Below are positions 1 through 13,700 of a stretch of DNA of 64,000 bases, one piece after another. The first letter of the stretch is position 1, and each line of letters starts with the position of its first letter. The position numbers were made by a program, and so were the translations under genes. This DNA comes from Trichinella spiralis (Eukaryota; Nematoda; Enoplea; Trichinellida; Trichinellidae): assembly GCA_000181795.3 (NCBI GenBank), contig CM012953.1:9848282-9912281 (forward strand), in the 5' to 3' direction. The notes beneath the pieces were generated by a model. The model searched no databases. It saw nothing but the letters and a program-made list of their open reading frames with translations, and was not told where the DNA came from.

Positions 1-1129
1 CATTTTTGATTCCCGTTTGACTGTTCTATGAAAATCTTTCTTGTTAGCAATCAAAGAATTTTATTTTCAACTTCAGAAAGTTTTGACTTTTTTCATCAGT
101 GTTATTGTTTAAAGTCGTATATTTTATTTAAATAGAAAATTAAAAATCTGCAATATTAATTACAAGTCAAAAAAACAAATTTATTTATATATTTCGTGTA
201 AATTGTAAACTTTCTATTTCAACATCTGAACAAAACCGACTTGGTGAACACTTAAATTGCCATCTATTCTCATTTCCATTTGCAACCTTTCAGTGTATAT
301 ATTTTAATGGTAACGAAATATTTAAACATTCCGCATCAAAAGCAGCGCTTATGATGTAGCTGATCTGTTTGATGTTGCATTTCAAATTACATTTGAACTG
401 GGTTATAAGTGAGCATGGAATTTCGAAAGAATTTACCATTATTTTGCCGTTTAATTAAATAAAGGGAATTTTTTTCGGCCAAAATCTTATGCACTTAATG
501 AAGTTCGTCTGTATTTTATATGAAATGTATGAACGTCAAACAGGATTTTTCATACAAACAGCAAACCTCATCGACATGTATAAAAAAATATATATGGATG
601 TTTGTTTCGTAATGAAGGAAACTTTGTAAATATTAAAGTAAAATTCTTAGATTGTAAATAAGAAAGATTTAAATAGAACACTCCCAGTAAAATCAAGAAA
701 TTAATCAGATGCTAACAATTTAGTAGTTGTCACTCCATGGTTTAGCTGGGAAGCTGCAACTGTGAACAATTTGTCAATTGTGCATTTTCTCTTTGTATTA
801 AAATCGCCTTTACCAACAAATGTGATGTGACGAGAAACGCGAACAATATTTGACAAAGGCATATGCGAGAAATCAAGCGTAAAATTAAGTGAAATTGCGA
901 GCTAACGCGTAACGTTAGCATTAGTGCCATTTGTAACCCGGAAATTAAAAGTGTTGCTACAACATTCCAGATTTTTCAAATAGATTATTCAGTATTCTGA
1001 CATTACACCCGGAAGTTGACATCCAATCTTGATAAATTTCAACAGGAAATAAATTAATTTACAAACAGTGGGAGCAGATTTATATATCAGGAGGGAAATC
1101 GGTAATAGACCGAAGAAGAAACAAGGAAG
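1..1129. other. Gene-poor AT-rich DNA
   Basis: No supported gene. The only ORF of note, on the minus strand around 742-930, is short, has no recognisable domain and uses no obvious splice signals. Nothing else stands out before the transposase remnant begins. Confidence 0.5.
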
Positions 1130-2363
1130 AAGATAAAAATGCTCCTGGCCACCGCTTATTTATATTCGTTTTTTATTTCATTGTATTGTATTATTTAGTT
1201 TTTTCTTTTTTCATTGTTTCCACTTTGTTAATGCCGTTCACTGTTGTTTTTTACTGTTGTTGTTAGTGCTGTTGGCTAGTGAAAAATGAAAATCACTATT
1301 TAACTTATTTTTTGTGTCAGATGAGTAGCGCTGAATTCTTTCGGCTGCTCCATCCATTTGAAAGTGACTTCGAAACAATAATAGGTTTTTGAATGGCTCA
1401 GGTCCTCATTTGGCTTATCAGTCACATCGACGTCTTCATTTTTATCTTTTTCCACAGCCTTGAATATTTTCATCATCAGTTAATGCTTTAAGTAATGTGG
1501 CATCATCAACAGTTAGCAATTCTTTGACTTCATCCTGCGATAACTCAGGATTTTTGAACATTTCTATTACAGCTGGACAGACATTATCACAGTCTGTTGA
1601 TTGGATTGATTACACATTCTTCATTGTAACCAAGAAATTTATTCCATGATAGGCATAGATTCCATGATTAGATTCTGAAATCGACTTTCATTCTTTCGCA
1701 ATCATATAGCAGCAGTCTTTTAAATTTAAGTTCTAAAATTGTGACACTATATCATCTCTGTCAGCATCTGAAATGACAATTCTTTGCAAGGGTTCTTACC
1801 TATATCGCTTTTTTAAACTTTGAGTAACAGTTTGATGTATTCGGTGGCAAAAACATAAGCTTCGAAAAGCAATTTTCATGGTCTAGCAATTCACAACTAG
1901 GATGACAAGGTGCAGTGTCACTTATGAGTAGCATCTTTCCTGATTTTTTGTCTTTTGCTGGTATTTTTTAACGTGAGGAATAAATATCCCATACCAGCGG
2001 GAAAAAATCTCTTGTCATCCAGGCTTTTGGCTGATAATCATAAACCACTGGCAACTTCTGCACTAACCATAGTTCGTGGACGTTTTGATTTTTTTGACAG
2101 TTGTGAATGATCGCTGCCTGTAGCATTCGCGCAACAAAGAGGGGTCACTCTTTCCTAACATGATTTAAAGCTTTTGGTTGATTTTTATTTAGTTTTTGCT
2201 CAAACTCAAGATCTTTCTCTTTCTAGGAGTAGACATACTAGACATAAAATTAGCAAACAACAGAATGTTACAGTATTAGTGAAATGCTGGTTGAATTTAA
2301 TATCATAAATAATGCATTTTAACCAGCCAACTAAAATGTATTCAGATAATCAGAATTCCACTG
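1130..2363 (-). mobile_element. Decayed Jerky/Tigger-type (pogo group, DDE_1) DNA transposon
   Basis: Read on the minus strand, the stretch from about 2060 down to 1800 gives conceptual pieces typical of the DDE_1 transposase of Jerky/Tigger elements: LPVVYDYQPKAWMTRDFF, then a catalytic-Asp block LLISDTAPCHPS, then LMFLPPNTS. Further down, pieces like LNLKDCCYMIA and a C-terminal block ending near 1320 fit the same family. The pieces lie in different frames with many stops, so the gene is dead; the N-terminal CENP-B-like half is not seen. The right end, CACTG followed by TA at 2364-2365, reads inward as CAGTGGAATTCTGATTATCT, which looks like a Tigger terminal repeat next to a TA target site. 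The left boundary is uncertain. The 3' end of the family recurs at 54783-55210. Confidence 0.7.
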
Positions 2364-5300
2364 TATTCTGTAAAAATTTGTGAAACCAACTAGAATGCAA
2401 TTAGAATAGCCGGTTGAACGGTTGAATGCATGGCTCTAAGTTGAAGCATCAGTTTTTTTCTACATACTTTCCTTGATAAAGTTAGTGCACTGATGATTAG
2501 TATCAAGATTCCTATTAGCAATAAAGATATTCAAACGTACTTAATATAAATAATGTATCATAATTGTTAATACATAATATTCAAGTGAATCAGGTAGTTT
2601 TACTATGCGTTTCAAAATATTCTATTTATACTCAACACATTTCCTCTTAGAAGTTAAAAAATTTTGATCTATGAGATTTTTGGAACTTTATCCTAGAAAA
2701 ACAAAAAATTTTACTACATCATTTATTGTCTATACTATTCTTGAGGGGCATTTTTCAAGATAATTCTTGGTATTGGAAATATCTTGTAATTTTGAATAAT
2801 ACTGAAGAAATGAATAAAAAGTATAAAATTAAAGTTTTTGCTGCTTTTGCTCAATGCTTTCGATCGCTAATTTGTAGCTTGTAAATATTTTTTATTAAGA
2901 TGCCATAATAATTTTTTGACAGATTTACTTCATTTAATTTTAGAAATTATTTGTGCCATATTTTACTGCTATCTTTAATATTTATGGTAATAGAATCGTA
3001 ACAAAGCAAACAGAGCAAACCGTTTGTTAACTGCTTTATATGAGATGTAATTTGTTGTGTTTATTCTTTCAAATGCATCATTAATTCCTTTAAAGTTTAT
3101 TTGGTAAATGTTTTATGCAAATTGAATGTGCAGTGTTCTAAATATATACAGCACTGCTTTGATAAGTATTGTTTTTAATGGCTATTGTCATGAAAAGCAA
3201 ATTTCTTATTTGTTATTTTATTTAAAAACAACATATTGTACCACAGTACAATATGAAATTCCTACGCAAATAGCATTGTTCTCCTTAAATTAGCAAATTA
3301 TACATCATAAATATGATGTAAAGAAAATTAATAAAAGAATGTTCCTGCATGTTATGACTGCATAAATTCATCTACAAACTTTCATATTTGCTAATTTTTT
3401 ATTAATACATGTTATTCATATTATAAGAGAAAATCGATTTTATGAAATATATTTTTAATTTAAATTTTTGAAAAAAATTTGAAATTCATTTTTTTTCAGT
3501 TCATTGATATGTAACCCAAAGAGTTAGTATATATTTGATGAGTTAATGAAAAGTTTGCAAATACTCTGTTTCATTTATTCATCTTAAATTTGAGCAGAAA
3601 ATTTTATGCAATCCACCGTTAAAACGTAAATGTAGTTGCACGACTTTTAACAGACTAGTTTGCAAAAATTAATAAATTTGCCTACAAATAGCAGTAACAA
3701 AGTTAAGGGATTTTATTAATACTCTAGAATTTATCTGCATTAAAATCATTTCTATTAGCAAATTGTGTATTTTTAGAGAAATCGTCATTGCGGATTCTAT
3801 TTGTTCAGAAAATACAGTGTATAATTTGGCGTAAATAATAATAAAAAATGAAATTTGTAATATTTATTGTCTCCTTTTGCAAATACAACATGATGCAATA
3901 TTGCGTCAAGCTGATTTCGAAAAGTATAAAAGATTTAGTTCTGCATATTTTTTTATTTGAAACAAAAATTTGTAGCAGTTTTAATTTGACACGCTAGAGA
4001 AAAGCAACTTCAAAAAAGTAAAGGCGATTCTTTTTTCTTTTCAGGTAACGTTATGCATATTTTTACATTTGCAATCTTTTAGATCAATAAACTTTAAGAA
4101 TAATATAAGACTCTAATATTGGTTAATTATCGTTAAGTTATTTATAAATATAAAAGAGTTATTTTAATTTAATATCTACAAAAAATGGACTGTTGCACAT
4201 ATTTTGCATTAACCAGAAAGTTGTAACTGAAGATTTTTATTGAAGCAAGATATTCTGTACAATTTATGAAGGAGGATTTGCTAATGAATTTTTTTGAATG
4301 AATTGTTATATATTCTCTTGTTAGTTGTTGTAACAATTTTTATTACGTGTTTATTAATTTTTGCATTAATAAAGCTATTTCATGCAATAAATCAAGGTTT
4401 AAAGAGTTTGTGAAGTATTATGCGTTATCATACACAGCACTATGCATTAGTATGCACACTTTTGGGAAATTTTTATGTCATTTGTAAAAGTCACGCGATC
4501 AAGCTGAAAAATCACATCTGTCAGTCAAAAAGCAACTTAGAAGCTCATAATTGCTGCAAAGGCACTGGCTGACATTGATGCCTAAAACAGTAATTAACGG
4601 TCACTTCTGTCGTCTTCTAAAGGGACCTTTCACATTTTTTCTATCTTTATGGAAGTGTAAAATATTGACACAGCTATCGGCCGATGAATGTAAGACCACT
4701 TTGTTTGAAAAGCAAACATAAAGTACGACAAATTCTAAATTACCGACATCAGTTGCACTGTTATACTACAATAATCAAAGAAGCAGAAAATTCCTATTTT
4801 GAAATGCTGATAGAAAATCAGTAAAAATAAATAAAAGTTTTAGATATTTTTAAATGATGCATTTTTATAATTTGAACTTTAAAATCTTGTACAGGTCATA
4901 TTAAAAGAAAGATATGCTAAAGGTGATTAGCATAATCATTTTTCTTGTGCATAATCACAACACAGTTTCTTGAAGTATGTTGTATCATAAAAGCAGCTTT
5001 TTTAAGTGAAGCAACTTATTCACTTCAGAATGTTACAGGCTCTTGTTCTCGTAAAGTTTCACTGTTACCAGCTATTTAAAATCTAATATAAAATTTATCT
5101 GTATGAAAATACCATGCATAAAATATATTATATGTAGCGGACAAAAATTGTTCACTCTAGAGTCTATTTGTCTACAGAAAAAGCAAGACAATTTTACGTT
5201 TTTTACTCAATGCTACATTTATAGCCATTGAGGAAGATGTAATACTTTTCATCGAAAACGTAATTTGCATTTGCATTTGCATGAGCATCAGAAAAAGTCA

Positions 5301-7059
5301 TATTTAATGTTACATCAACAAAATTAAGCTTATGTATAAGAAGAAAATTCTTCTTACTTTTTTCTTTGCACATTTTGTTGCTGAACACCGGCCATAAAAA
5401 TTAATGCTTATGATTTAGTATTGAATACTGATATTACGGTATTTTTTAAACTTTTATTTTAGGTGCGCTTTGTGATTAATTTTTAATTAATATGTTAATT
5501 AAAATTAATATGCATTTTGTGTAGTTAAATTATCCTTCACATTTAGAATAGTATTTGTAATTTCTACTTATGAATTATGCACATTTCTATCGTTAAACAA
5601 TTTTGTTTTAAGCACAGCGAATGTGCACATATGTGTAAAAAATACATCATTGTTGTTCTTTTCATTTTGATATGAAGATATGAAATTTCATTCATATCTT
5701 TCTAATGTTTCTTGCTTTCTTGACTAAAATATTAACTTAGATCATTATGCCTCCTAACTTAAAAGTCAGGACTAAAATTTTCATTACCACCTCATAATTT
5801 AAAATAAAAGCAATTTAACAAAATTACTGCTTCATATATTATCATACTTGCTAAATGGACGTATTCTTTATATTTTGTCATAGAGAAATACATGCACGTA
5901 TAAATGAGCACGCATATAAAAGTGTAGTGAGCTTAATTAGTCATTTCGACATAATCTTGAATGTTTTCCTTTAAATTTTTATTGAATAAATATTTTCTTG
6001 AAATAAGAATTATGCAACAGTTAGAAATGAATTTTGCAAAGAGAAAACAACAGTGGGCTGCTGCTATGTGTAAACGGTGAATTATGATTGATTTTCTAGA
6101 GTGCTCTTTCCTAATTCACTTACTGTTTCTCATTTGAAGAAGTAACTGTGTAATCATGCAGATTAGTTACTCCGCTCTCAAGTAGCATTTTTATCAATCA
6201 ATTAAATCATGTTTTGCAGTTTTCATTCAGTAAAACAACTGCTTAAAAAATATGAAATTTTTACAATAAAGTAAAGCGTTTTGTATCATAAAAATGCAAT
6301 TTAAAATTAAAATTTACTTTTTTTACTATTTAAGTAATATGATGTGCAGCAGCAGCTACGGTTGGATCAATAAAATTTTCCTTCAGGCTTAATGGTATGT
6401 ACTGGATATCAGTACAGATCAATATTAGAAATATTTTCAGCAGCCGCATTATTACAGTTTATAATTGAAAGAATATTTATATGCATATTTTTATTTGTGG
6501 AAGAAGAGAATTTGCTTTTGAAATGTGATGTTCAATAAAAAGCAAGGTTTTGTAGAGTGCTGAAATAAATTTAACACAGTGACGAGATTTTATTTTATTT
6601 CAGACTTAAAAAAAAGATTTATATAATGTTGATTTCAGAAACAAAATAGGAATTAATGAAAGTAATTTCAGCTGGAGAAGTTTTCCAAAATTTTCAACAT
6701 AAATTAATTGATTTATTGACTTCGGTGTCAATTACAACAGAGAGAGGTTTGATTTCAGCACAGAACGCATTTATTGCCGAATTCTTCAACTTAAATGCAA
6801 TCTTAATTTTTGATCATCTTCTTTAATGTCAAAGGAAGATAATGCTTTTTGCCAGTTTATCTGCCAAGTTGCTGCATCTGTTGAATAAATAGTACTAACA
6901 AAACATTTTCAGAGGAAGATTTTTTGTAAAAGTTGGTGGAAATTTTTGTATTTTTAATATTGAGTGAGCAACGCATTTTTTATCCAATTTAAGTTGTTCA
7001 AATTATGAAATGTAAATTTTCCATTTTCCCGCAAGATGCAACTGACTGATAGATTATAA
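2364..7059. other. Gene-poor AT-rich DNA
   Basis: Roughly 4.7 kb of AT-rich sequence with no ORF, splice pattern or RNA gene that I can support. The short minus-strand ORF at 5203-5388 has no domain and no neighbours that would extend it. Confidence 0.5.
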
Positions 7060-7254
7060 ATGAAATATTTAAAAGTGCATCATGTAAATGGCACAAGAGA
7101 ATTGCAAAAATTATTCAAAAAAAGTGCATTCCTTTCAAATTTTCATAAAACAAATTTAACAAACGCTGTTCGTTTTTCCAAATGGCAGTGTATATTTTCA
7201 ATTCTCCCAAGAATTCTGGGCAAATGTGATTGTTGCTTTCTGATGCCTGGCCAT

Positions 7255-7488
7255 TCAGGTGATTAATTTCTTCTCATTCAAGCAACCTCCTTTTGACATA
7301 TGACAAATTTCATTCACTTTTGCCAATGATAAACCTATCGAACGGTATAAATGCTCCGGACCGATAGGATGCTTGCCAGGGTCAACAAAAAACGTCATCC
7401 AAAATGATACAGCAGCCACCAAAACGGCCGCTACATTTCCGGCTGTAATCTTCGCGGGCGGCAGAAATATAAATATCAGCTGTTTCAT
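7255..7488 (-). CDS. Orphan small ORF, possible single-pass membrane protein
   Basis: A 77-codon ORF with a true ATG that I do not recognise. The peptide starts MKQLIFIFLPPAKI, has one hydrophobic segment around residues 14-36 (GNVAAVLVAAVSFWMTFF), then a polar tail containing DPGKHPIGPEHLYRS and two cysteines. Its base composition is noticeably more GC-rich than the surrounding DNA, which is what drew attention. No convincing partner exon was found on either side, and a plus-strand ORF partly overlaps its end (7060-7266). It could be a small secreted or membrane protein, one exon of a larger gene, or chance. Confidence 0.22.
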   Translation of the reverse strand: MKQLIFIFLPPAKITAGNVAAVLVAAVSFWMTFFVDPGKHPIGPEHLYRSIGLSLAKVNEICHMSKGGCLNEKKLIT

Positions 7489-8617
7489 TATTGCGTCACA
7501 TAATTCGAGCGGTTCTACTTAAAATTTTCCCACAATCTTATTTCTCTTCCCTGCACCACCATTCACAGGAACATTACAGCATCTTGTTCTTTTCCTCATC
7601 TTTGATGACCACCAATGGTTTTACTGCAATTTCAATACTTTTGCAACTTGGTCAATTATTTCTTGTAAGTTCATGCTTAAAATTTTACACTTTTCAATAC
7701 TTTTTGACTAGAAAAAAAATAATGACAATTTATTCATCATACATTCAATGTTGAATACTTTAGAAAATTTAATTTTTATTTATTAAAAAGCAAAAAAATG
7801 AACAAAATTCTGAACATTTCTTGATTTTTTCTATCATTGTGTAATGATAATTTTTTCATAGTATTCCACTTAATTGTAAACTGCTTTGATGTGACAGTTT
7901 GTCATTTTGATTAAACGGAACACAGCATTTTATTCAATTCAAAAGTTTTTTTAAAACATGCTATATTTGAAAATATTACTGACCTGACATTTTTGCATGC
8001 CATGAATCATCATGAATTTCTTCAAAAAATTTATCTTCAATTGAGGTCCATTTCAAATTAAAAATATTGCATAAACATTAACATATCGTAAATAAATTCG
8101 AATTAAATTTTAATGGAACATGGTAAATAATTTTGTGATTATTGAGATGTCTTAATTTGCATTTAAAATTGTTGAAAATTTTTTTTACTTTTTTATCAAA
8201 AGCCAATTGGTTTTATTTGACTCTTTTTTATATTTAATGTTGGTGCAATTTCATTCTAAAGCATATTTTTAAAATAGTAATAAAAATATAATCTAAAAAT
8301 AAAAATTTTTCTTTTTCTCATCAATACAAATCAGTTTTGTATGTTTAAAAATATTGAAATTAGCAGTTCACCAAATTGGCAATATTTAAACAAATAAATT
8401 AACAACTTCCATAACATGCTATTATTTGCATGCATCCGTATTGTTATTAAAAGATTTCCAAAAACATAGCAATTTTATTATTTACTGATTGCATTAAAGT
8501 ATTAATACCCAACAAAAAGTGTGCAATAATAAATCAAAGAAAATTTTAGCAAGATGCTTTGTTGTTGTGCTGCTGATGTCATGATTAGTGAAATTTTTAA
8601 TTTGATAACAATTTAAG
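7489..8617. other. AT-rich upstream region of the class B GPCR
   Basis: No supported gene. The sequence directly before the GPCR ATG (tttaag then ATG) looks like a splice acceptor, so an upstream exon or a trans-spliced leader is likely, but I could not identify the exon itself. Confidence 0.4.
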
Positions 8618-11600
8618 ATGGTCATTAGCCAAAGCGAAAATACAAATACGTTGGAACTTCTTCATGTAGAAAATACTGAATTATCGTCGCACGTGCAGCG
8701 TGCTGAATTGGTAAAAATTCAGCAGCTTTTGAAAACATTGACAGCATTGGAAAATACCAAACCAGCGGACAAAAATGAAACCTCTCAAGTGCTTGAGAAT
8801 ATTCTAGTCGTCTGTGATTATCTAAATGAATTTCATCCTCCTCCGGGTATAATTTATTTCATTATTTCATAATTGCTTATGCATTCACATTTTATAAACA
8901 ATTTGCAGAGAACCACTGTCCGTATTATTTTGACAGAACAACATGCTGGAGACCCACTCCAGCTGGAATGCACGCAGAGATGCCTTGTCCCCGTTATATA
9001 GATGGTTTGACTTCACTAGGTATTTGCAAAGATTTTCAGGCTTAGAAATAAAAGAAACAATCACATGATTTGCATATTAGATAAAAATGTTTCCATTTTT
9101 TGCAATTATGATTCAACCTGGACTTATCATTCAAGTGATGCAGCTGAATTTTTGTCAGTATACGGAACTTGCCTTGAAGCGGCCTATGAAACTGACAACG
9201 TTGAAGATGCCACAAATGATTTAGCCAGTGTAACTTGACCATTTTATATATACATATATTGTCTTTTCTCTCATAGCTATGGCATAAAATAATGCTGAAA
9301 TTTTCAGTTGTTACGAATAGCACAGCTCATTGGAGTTATTGGATACTGCGCGTCACTTGTTTCATTGTCATTGGCATCGGCAGTTTTTCTACATTTTAAG
9401 TATGCACTTTATGATAGCAATAATTTTATCAAAAAAAATTTAAAGATAGTTTATAACTAAAAAATAATTTTTTATGAAATGTTTCATTGCATTTTTACTG
9501 AATAAATAACTTAAAATAGCTGTAAACTCATTTCTCGTAAAAATCAAACTTATCAAAACGAAAGAAAACATGCTCACAATTGAAATTCTAGGCGCCTTCA
9601 TTGTTCTCGAAACATGGTTCATTTAAATTTATTCTTGGCATTCATGTTACGAGCTTTTATGTGCTTGCTCCAATACAGTTTGTTCAGAAATGGCAAAACC
9701 ACCCTTTTCGATGGTGACCTCACAATAGATGGAAATGGAAATGAAAAATTTGCTGACAATGGTTCTGTAAGATTTAAATGAAAATTTCATTTTTTTATTT
9801 AAAAATTATATTTATTTGATAATGCTAAATATTTTTTATTTTGTTTAGCACTGGGTATGCAAATCTATCATAACAATGTGGAATTACTCGTTGATTGCAA
9901 GCTATTTTTGGCAACTAATGGAAGGAATGTATCTGCACAATTTTGTTTATATATTTGTCTTTCACGAAACTCGAGTAATTCTTTACGTGCTTCTTGGATG
10001 GGGCTTACCCATGATTATTATGGTTCCATGGATAGTCGTCAGATTGAAAGATGAAAACAGTCTGTATGTTGTAGTATATAATTTTGGTGATCCTTGTAAT
10101 TTTATTAAATTCCATTTCTTTTAGATGTTGGGTTCAATATTCAAATCTGAACAATTTTTGGATTCTAAGAGGTCCAATCATGTTGACTATTGTAGTAAGC
10201 ATTCTTTTTATTTTATGAAACATAAAAATGAACACTACTAACCGCTATGCTAAGTTTTACAGAATATTTACTGTTAGATAAAAAAACATAATAATATGCC
10301 CATATTATGGAATCAGTCATATCTTTGATTAAAAATTATTTAATTTACTGGTAAAATTGATTTTGTGCACTGCATTTCAAAAGCAATTAACTAACTACTA
10401 ATTGTAAATACACAAATTAAACATCACATCACTAATGTTGTACGAACTTAAGCAAACCTGCAAAAGTGAATAAAAATTGACAATATTGATTTTTGTATAA
10501 TTTGAAATGAAGATATAAAACGACGTTACTTTCTAGATCAACTTCATTCTCTGCATGAACATATGCAGAGAACTTTTTATAAAGCTGCGTCAAAGTCATC
10601 TGACAGACTTGAGACGTTACAAGTAAGTCAAACGCTCTTCCTCTTTTCTTCAGCTGTTTATAAAGAATAATTTAACTGTGTATAATAATTGCTTTTTAGA
10701 AAATTTGCAAAGTCAACATTTCTTTTGATAATTTTGCTCGGTGGTTACTATTTCGTCATGTCCATTCCAATGCTGATTATGGACACGGCAAAACTGACTG
10801 CTCAACTGCTGGCGTGTCTGTTTGTCGAACACGTTCTCAGCAGTTTACAGGTAAATGAGCCCTTTCTCTCCACAATCAGCAACAACTATTGGAAACTATC
10901 CTGTCATCAGCAAATTATTTGATAGTTCAATTTAGCGGATTAGTTGACTTTTGAAACTTCGCTTAATGAACGAACACTGATTCATTTTCAGGGTGTGCTA
11001 GTTGCCACGGTGTATTGTTTTTGCAATTCAGAAGTCCGAGCAGAAATCCAACGCCACTGGCAACGTTGGCTGCTTTTGCAAAGCATTCCCAAGCCTACCG
11101 AAGCTTGCAATCATCACATTGTTCTGCTGAAGCAGGATTCGCGTGAGAAAGATATAGTGAAACAAAGCCGAGAGAAATGCGTCGACAAAAGTGAAAAAGT
11201 GCTGCTCCAGTCTGCTGAAACTGCCTTGAAAATAACGTGGAAAAACAGATTTTTACGCTTTCTGAAATCTGGAAACTACACTTACGAGTGGGACACTTTT
11301 GGTCCTCGGGCTTGCAATTACCAGGGCAATTTTGCCCAGAGCACTTGCTTTTCAACCGCGTGCAACAGCGTTCATTCCACAGTAACTGCAGCCAACTCGT
11401 ACAGATTTACAGGTACTTTAAATTTTGAAACATATAAATAATATAATAATACAAATAAAGGAACAGAAGAAAAGAGCAACAGAGTTGAAGATATTGTTCA
11501 AAAATAAGAATTTTGCATTTTGCTTCAATTTTGCAGGAAATTTATTGTTGTCCACAAAAAGTGGCAGCAACCAGATGGGCAGAAATGTGGTCTGTTCAAA

Positions 11601-11799
11601 TTATGCTGCAACGACGACCATAAGCGGCACCAATTCGGAGAATTTTCCATCAGGTGCCCATCAGCATCTTCCTCTGAGGAGAATCTTTTGCCGCAGTGAA
11701 GATCTGCTGGACGCGCTTGAAGAGTCGCCGATTGGAAGCTTGTTGGATTCGGATAATTGCAGCCCAGCGCCGTCGCACAGTGCCGACGAGGCAGCTTGA
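8618..11799 (+). CDS. Class B (secretin-family) neuropeptide/hormone GPCR
   Basis: Eleven exons with consistent phases: 8618-8846, 8909-9019, 9081-9229, 9308-9399, 9592-9766, 9849-10063, 10125-10194, 10537-10622, 10700-10850, 10992-11412, 11537-11799; 653 aa. The extracellular part carries a hormone-receptor domain ([19 protein letters not shown], then MPCPRYIDG and FCNYDSTW). Seven membrane segments follow with class B hallmarks: [17 protein letters not shown] (TM2), [14 protein letters not shown] (TM3), [16 protein letters not shown] (TM4), RGPIMLTIV (TM5), [15 protein letters not shown] (TM6) and [18 protein letters not shown] (TM7/helix 8). The cytoplasmic tail of about 240 residues is long. 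These receptors bind peptide hormones and usually signal through Gs at the plasma membrane. The exact subgroup (PDF, CRH/DH or PTH-like) cannot be decided here. The model starts without a signal peptide, so an upstream exon may be missing. Confidence 0.9.
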
Positions 11800-12126
11800 A
11801 TTGATGATGGTAAATGTTGTAATGAAATAAATGAAGACGAAGTTGAATTTGGAAACACCAAGCAGGCTGATTGCTTACTGATTCATAAATATGAACAGAT
11901 AAAGAAAGACAAGCATGTCGAAAAATGTCCATCTAATCCGAAGGATGAATATCAGGAAGTCACAGGTCTGCTTTGTGTAAAATGAATATGATGAATAAGC
12001 ATAAGAAAAGGGCGTTGAGCGAGAGAGAGAGAGAAGTTTCTCAACTGACGTTTAGCAGAATGTAAAGAAGCTAGTCATTATTTGATATCTGCATGTAGTC
12101 AGTCAGTTATTCGGCATTGAAGAAAC

Positions 12127-12132
12127 AATAAA
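12127..12132 (+). terminator. Probable poly(A) signal of the GPCR gene
   Basis: A canonical AATAAA hexamer about 330 nt after the GPCR stop codon, in an A-rich setting. It is the first good plus-strand signal in the 3' flank. Confidence 0.45.
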
Positions 12133-13482
12133 CATAAAAATATTCATAACTGATTAATATTTATAAAATTCAATCATTTTCAAAGCAAACAGTTTCGCAC
12201 ACAATTAACAACGCACTGAAAGCGTTTCAGATTAAAAAAAGGTTCCACCTATCTATCTATCTATACTTTCTTTTTTTGCATGTCTTTTTGTTTTTTCTAT
12301 ACAAGTGTCGATATTTGCCAGTATTTCATCGCTTCAAAATCAAAATTAGCATGAGAAAAGACAAAACTTCAAAATCAATATTTTATTTTCTATAAACTGT
12401 GTAAACGCACTGTTGTTATCATCAAAGTAAGAATAATAATGATAATGATGATTCTGAATACTTTATCAAAATTCGCCTACTGTTGAATTGCATGCAGCAA
12501 AAAATGTCTCTTTTTTGCTTTTCTCCAAAATTAACACACACAGTAACCACATTAAAACACAAACACACACATACACTAAAACAACAGAAAAATATTTTCT
12601 AATGACACAAGCAAAGACACCGCCGCCGTGTAGGCAAAATACATGAGAATTCCGTGTAGCAGGTAGAGTATCCATTCGAAACCGGGTCAAAAACACCGCC
12701 TTGTGAACACACATACACATCAAATTCAACCCAGTAGTAGAAGAAAAAAGAAAAAATCACACACTCAAAAATAGCAAACTGATATATATATATGCATTAA
12801 AAAGTGTGGGTGGTTACTGTTCAAAAATAGCGAAAAAATATGGGGAAAAAAAATGGCTAGCTAATACAAACGATGAGGTACTTGGAAATGACGCACCGCA
12901 AATCAGTGGAGCCGTGAGTAAACTTTAAGAACGGGACAAAGGAAAAATGCAACTGCACACTTTGAGCATGTGCTCGAGCACAACAACTTTCGAAGAAAAA
13001 GAAGCAAACAGTGAATAATAATAATAATGATAATAATAATAAAATGAGTGAGACAAACAAAATTTTGACCAGAGATAAAAAAAGAAATTCACCTGTGAGA
13101 GGTTGAAAATTTTTTCAAGAACAGTTAGTTTCTCATCATCAACTGGATGAAAACAATAAAAATCTGAAAATTCAGAATATAATAAATAAAATTCTTGTCG
13201 ATTGTTACCAACAAAACAAAAAAAGTCATCAACGACAGATACAACCAACTAACCAATGTCATTTTCTGCCTATCAACTGGGAAAATGTGCAACAAAAAAC
13301 AGCAGTGCACACTACACACATTCCGTAACAACCGACAAGAAAAAATGAAATAACCTCAAGTAACTTGAAAAAAATGCAAAAAGAAGAAACTATATAACTA
13401 ACTACAAACGGTTCACGAAACCCGAAATGGGAAAGAATAGGATGAAGAAAAAGCAATGATAGCAATAGTGAAAAAAGAACAG

Positions 13483-13522
<40 letters not shown>

Positions 13523-13700
13523 CAATAATGTAAAATAATGCAGAGCTGAAATATAAACTGCATGAAGATAATGAAAAACGCACTGAGTAAGTAAGTATTT
13601 TTGGAAAAAATGATGATGATAGGGGTAAAAATCAGAAGCGTCGTACAGACACAAAAAATATATCACCATGCTGGCCGCACCGTGTACTTTCCTACACCGA
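12133..13700. other. Convergent 3' flanks of GPCR and TFAP4 genes, microsatellite-rich
   Basis: Space between two converging genes, most likely largely the 3' UTR of the minus-strand TFAP4 gene; a TTTATT (AATAAA on the minus strand) occurs near 12381. It holds many short tandem repeats: CTAT at 12249-12265, an ATA-rich run near 13017-13040 and TAG at 13483-13522. The long leucine- or tyrosine-rich ORFs here on the minus strand are translations of these repeats and not genes. Confidence 0.5.
13483..13522. repeat. (TAG)n microsatellite
   Basis: About 13 uninterrupted GTA/TAG units. It lies in the probable 3' UTR of TFAP4 on the opposite strand, where it would be transcribed as CTA repeats. Confidence 0.95.

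Noticed and set aside
12650-12730. tRNA-like boxes
   Set aside because: A GGTTTCGAATGG-like string exists on the minus strand but no cloverleaf or A box at proper spacing.
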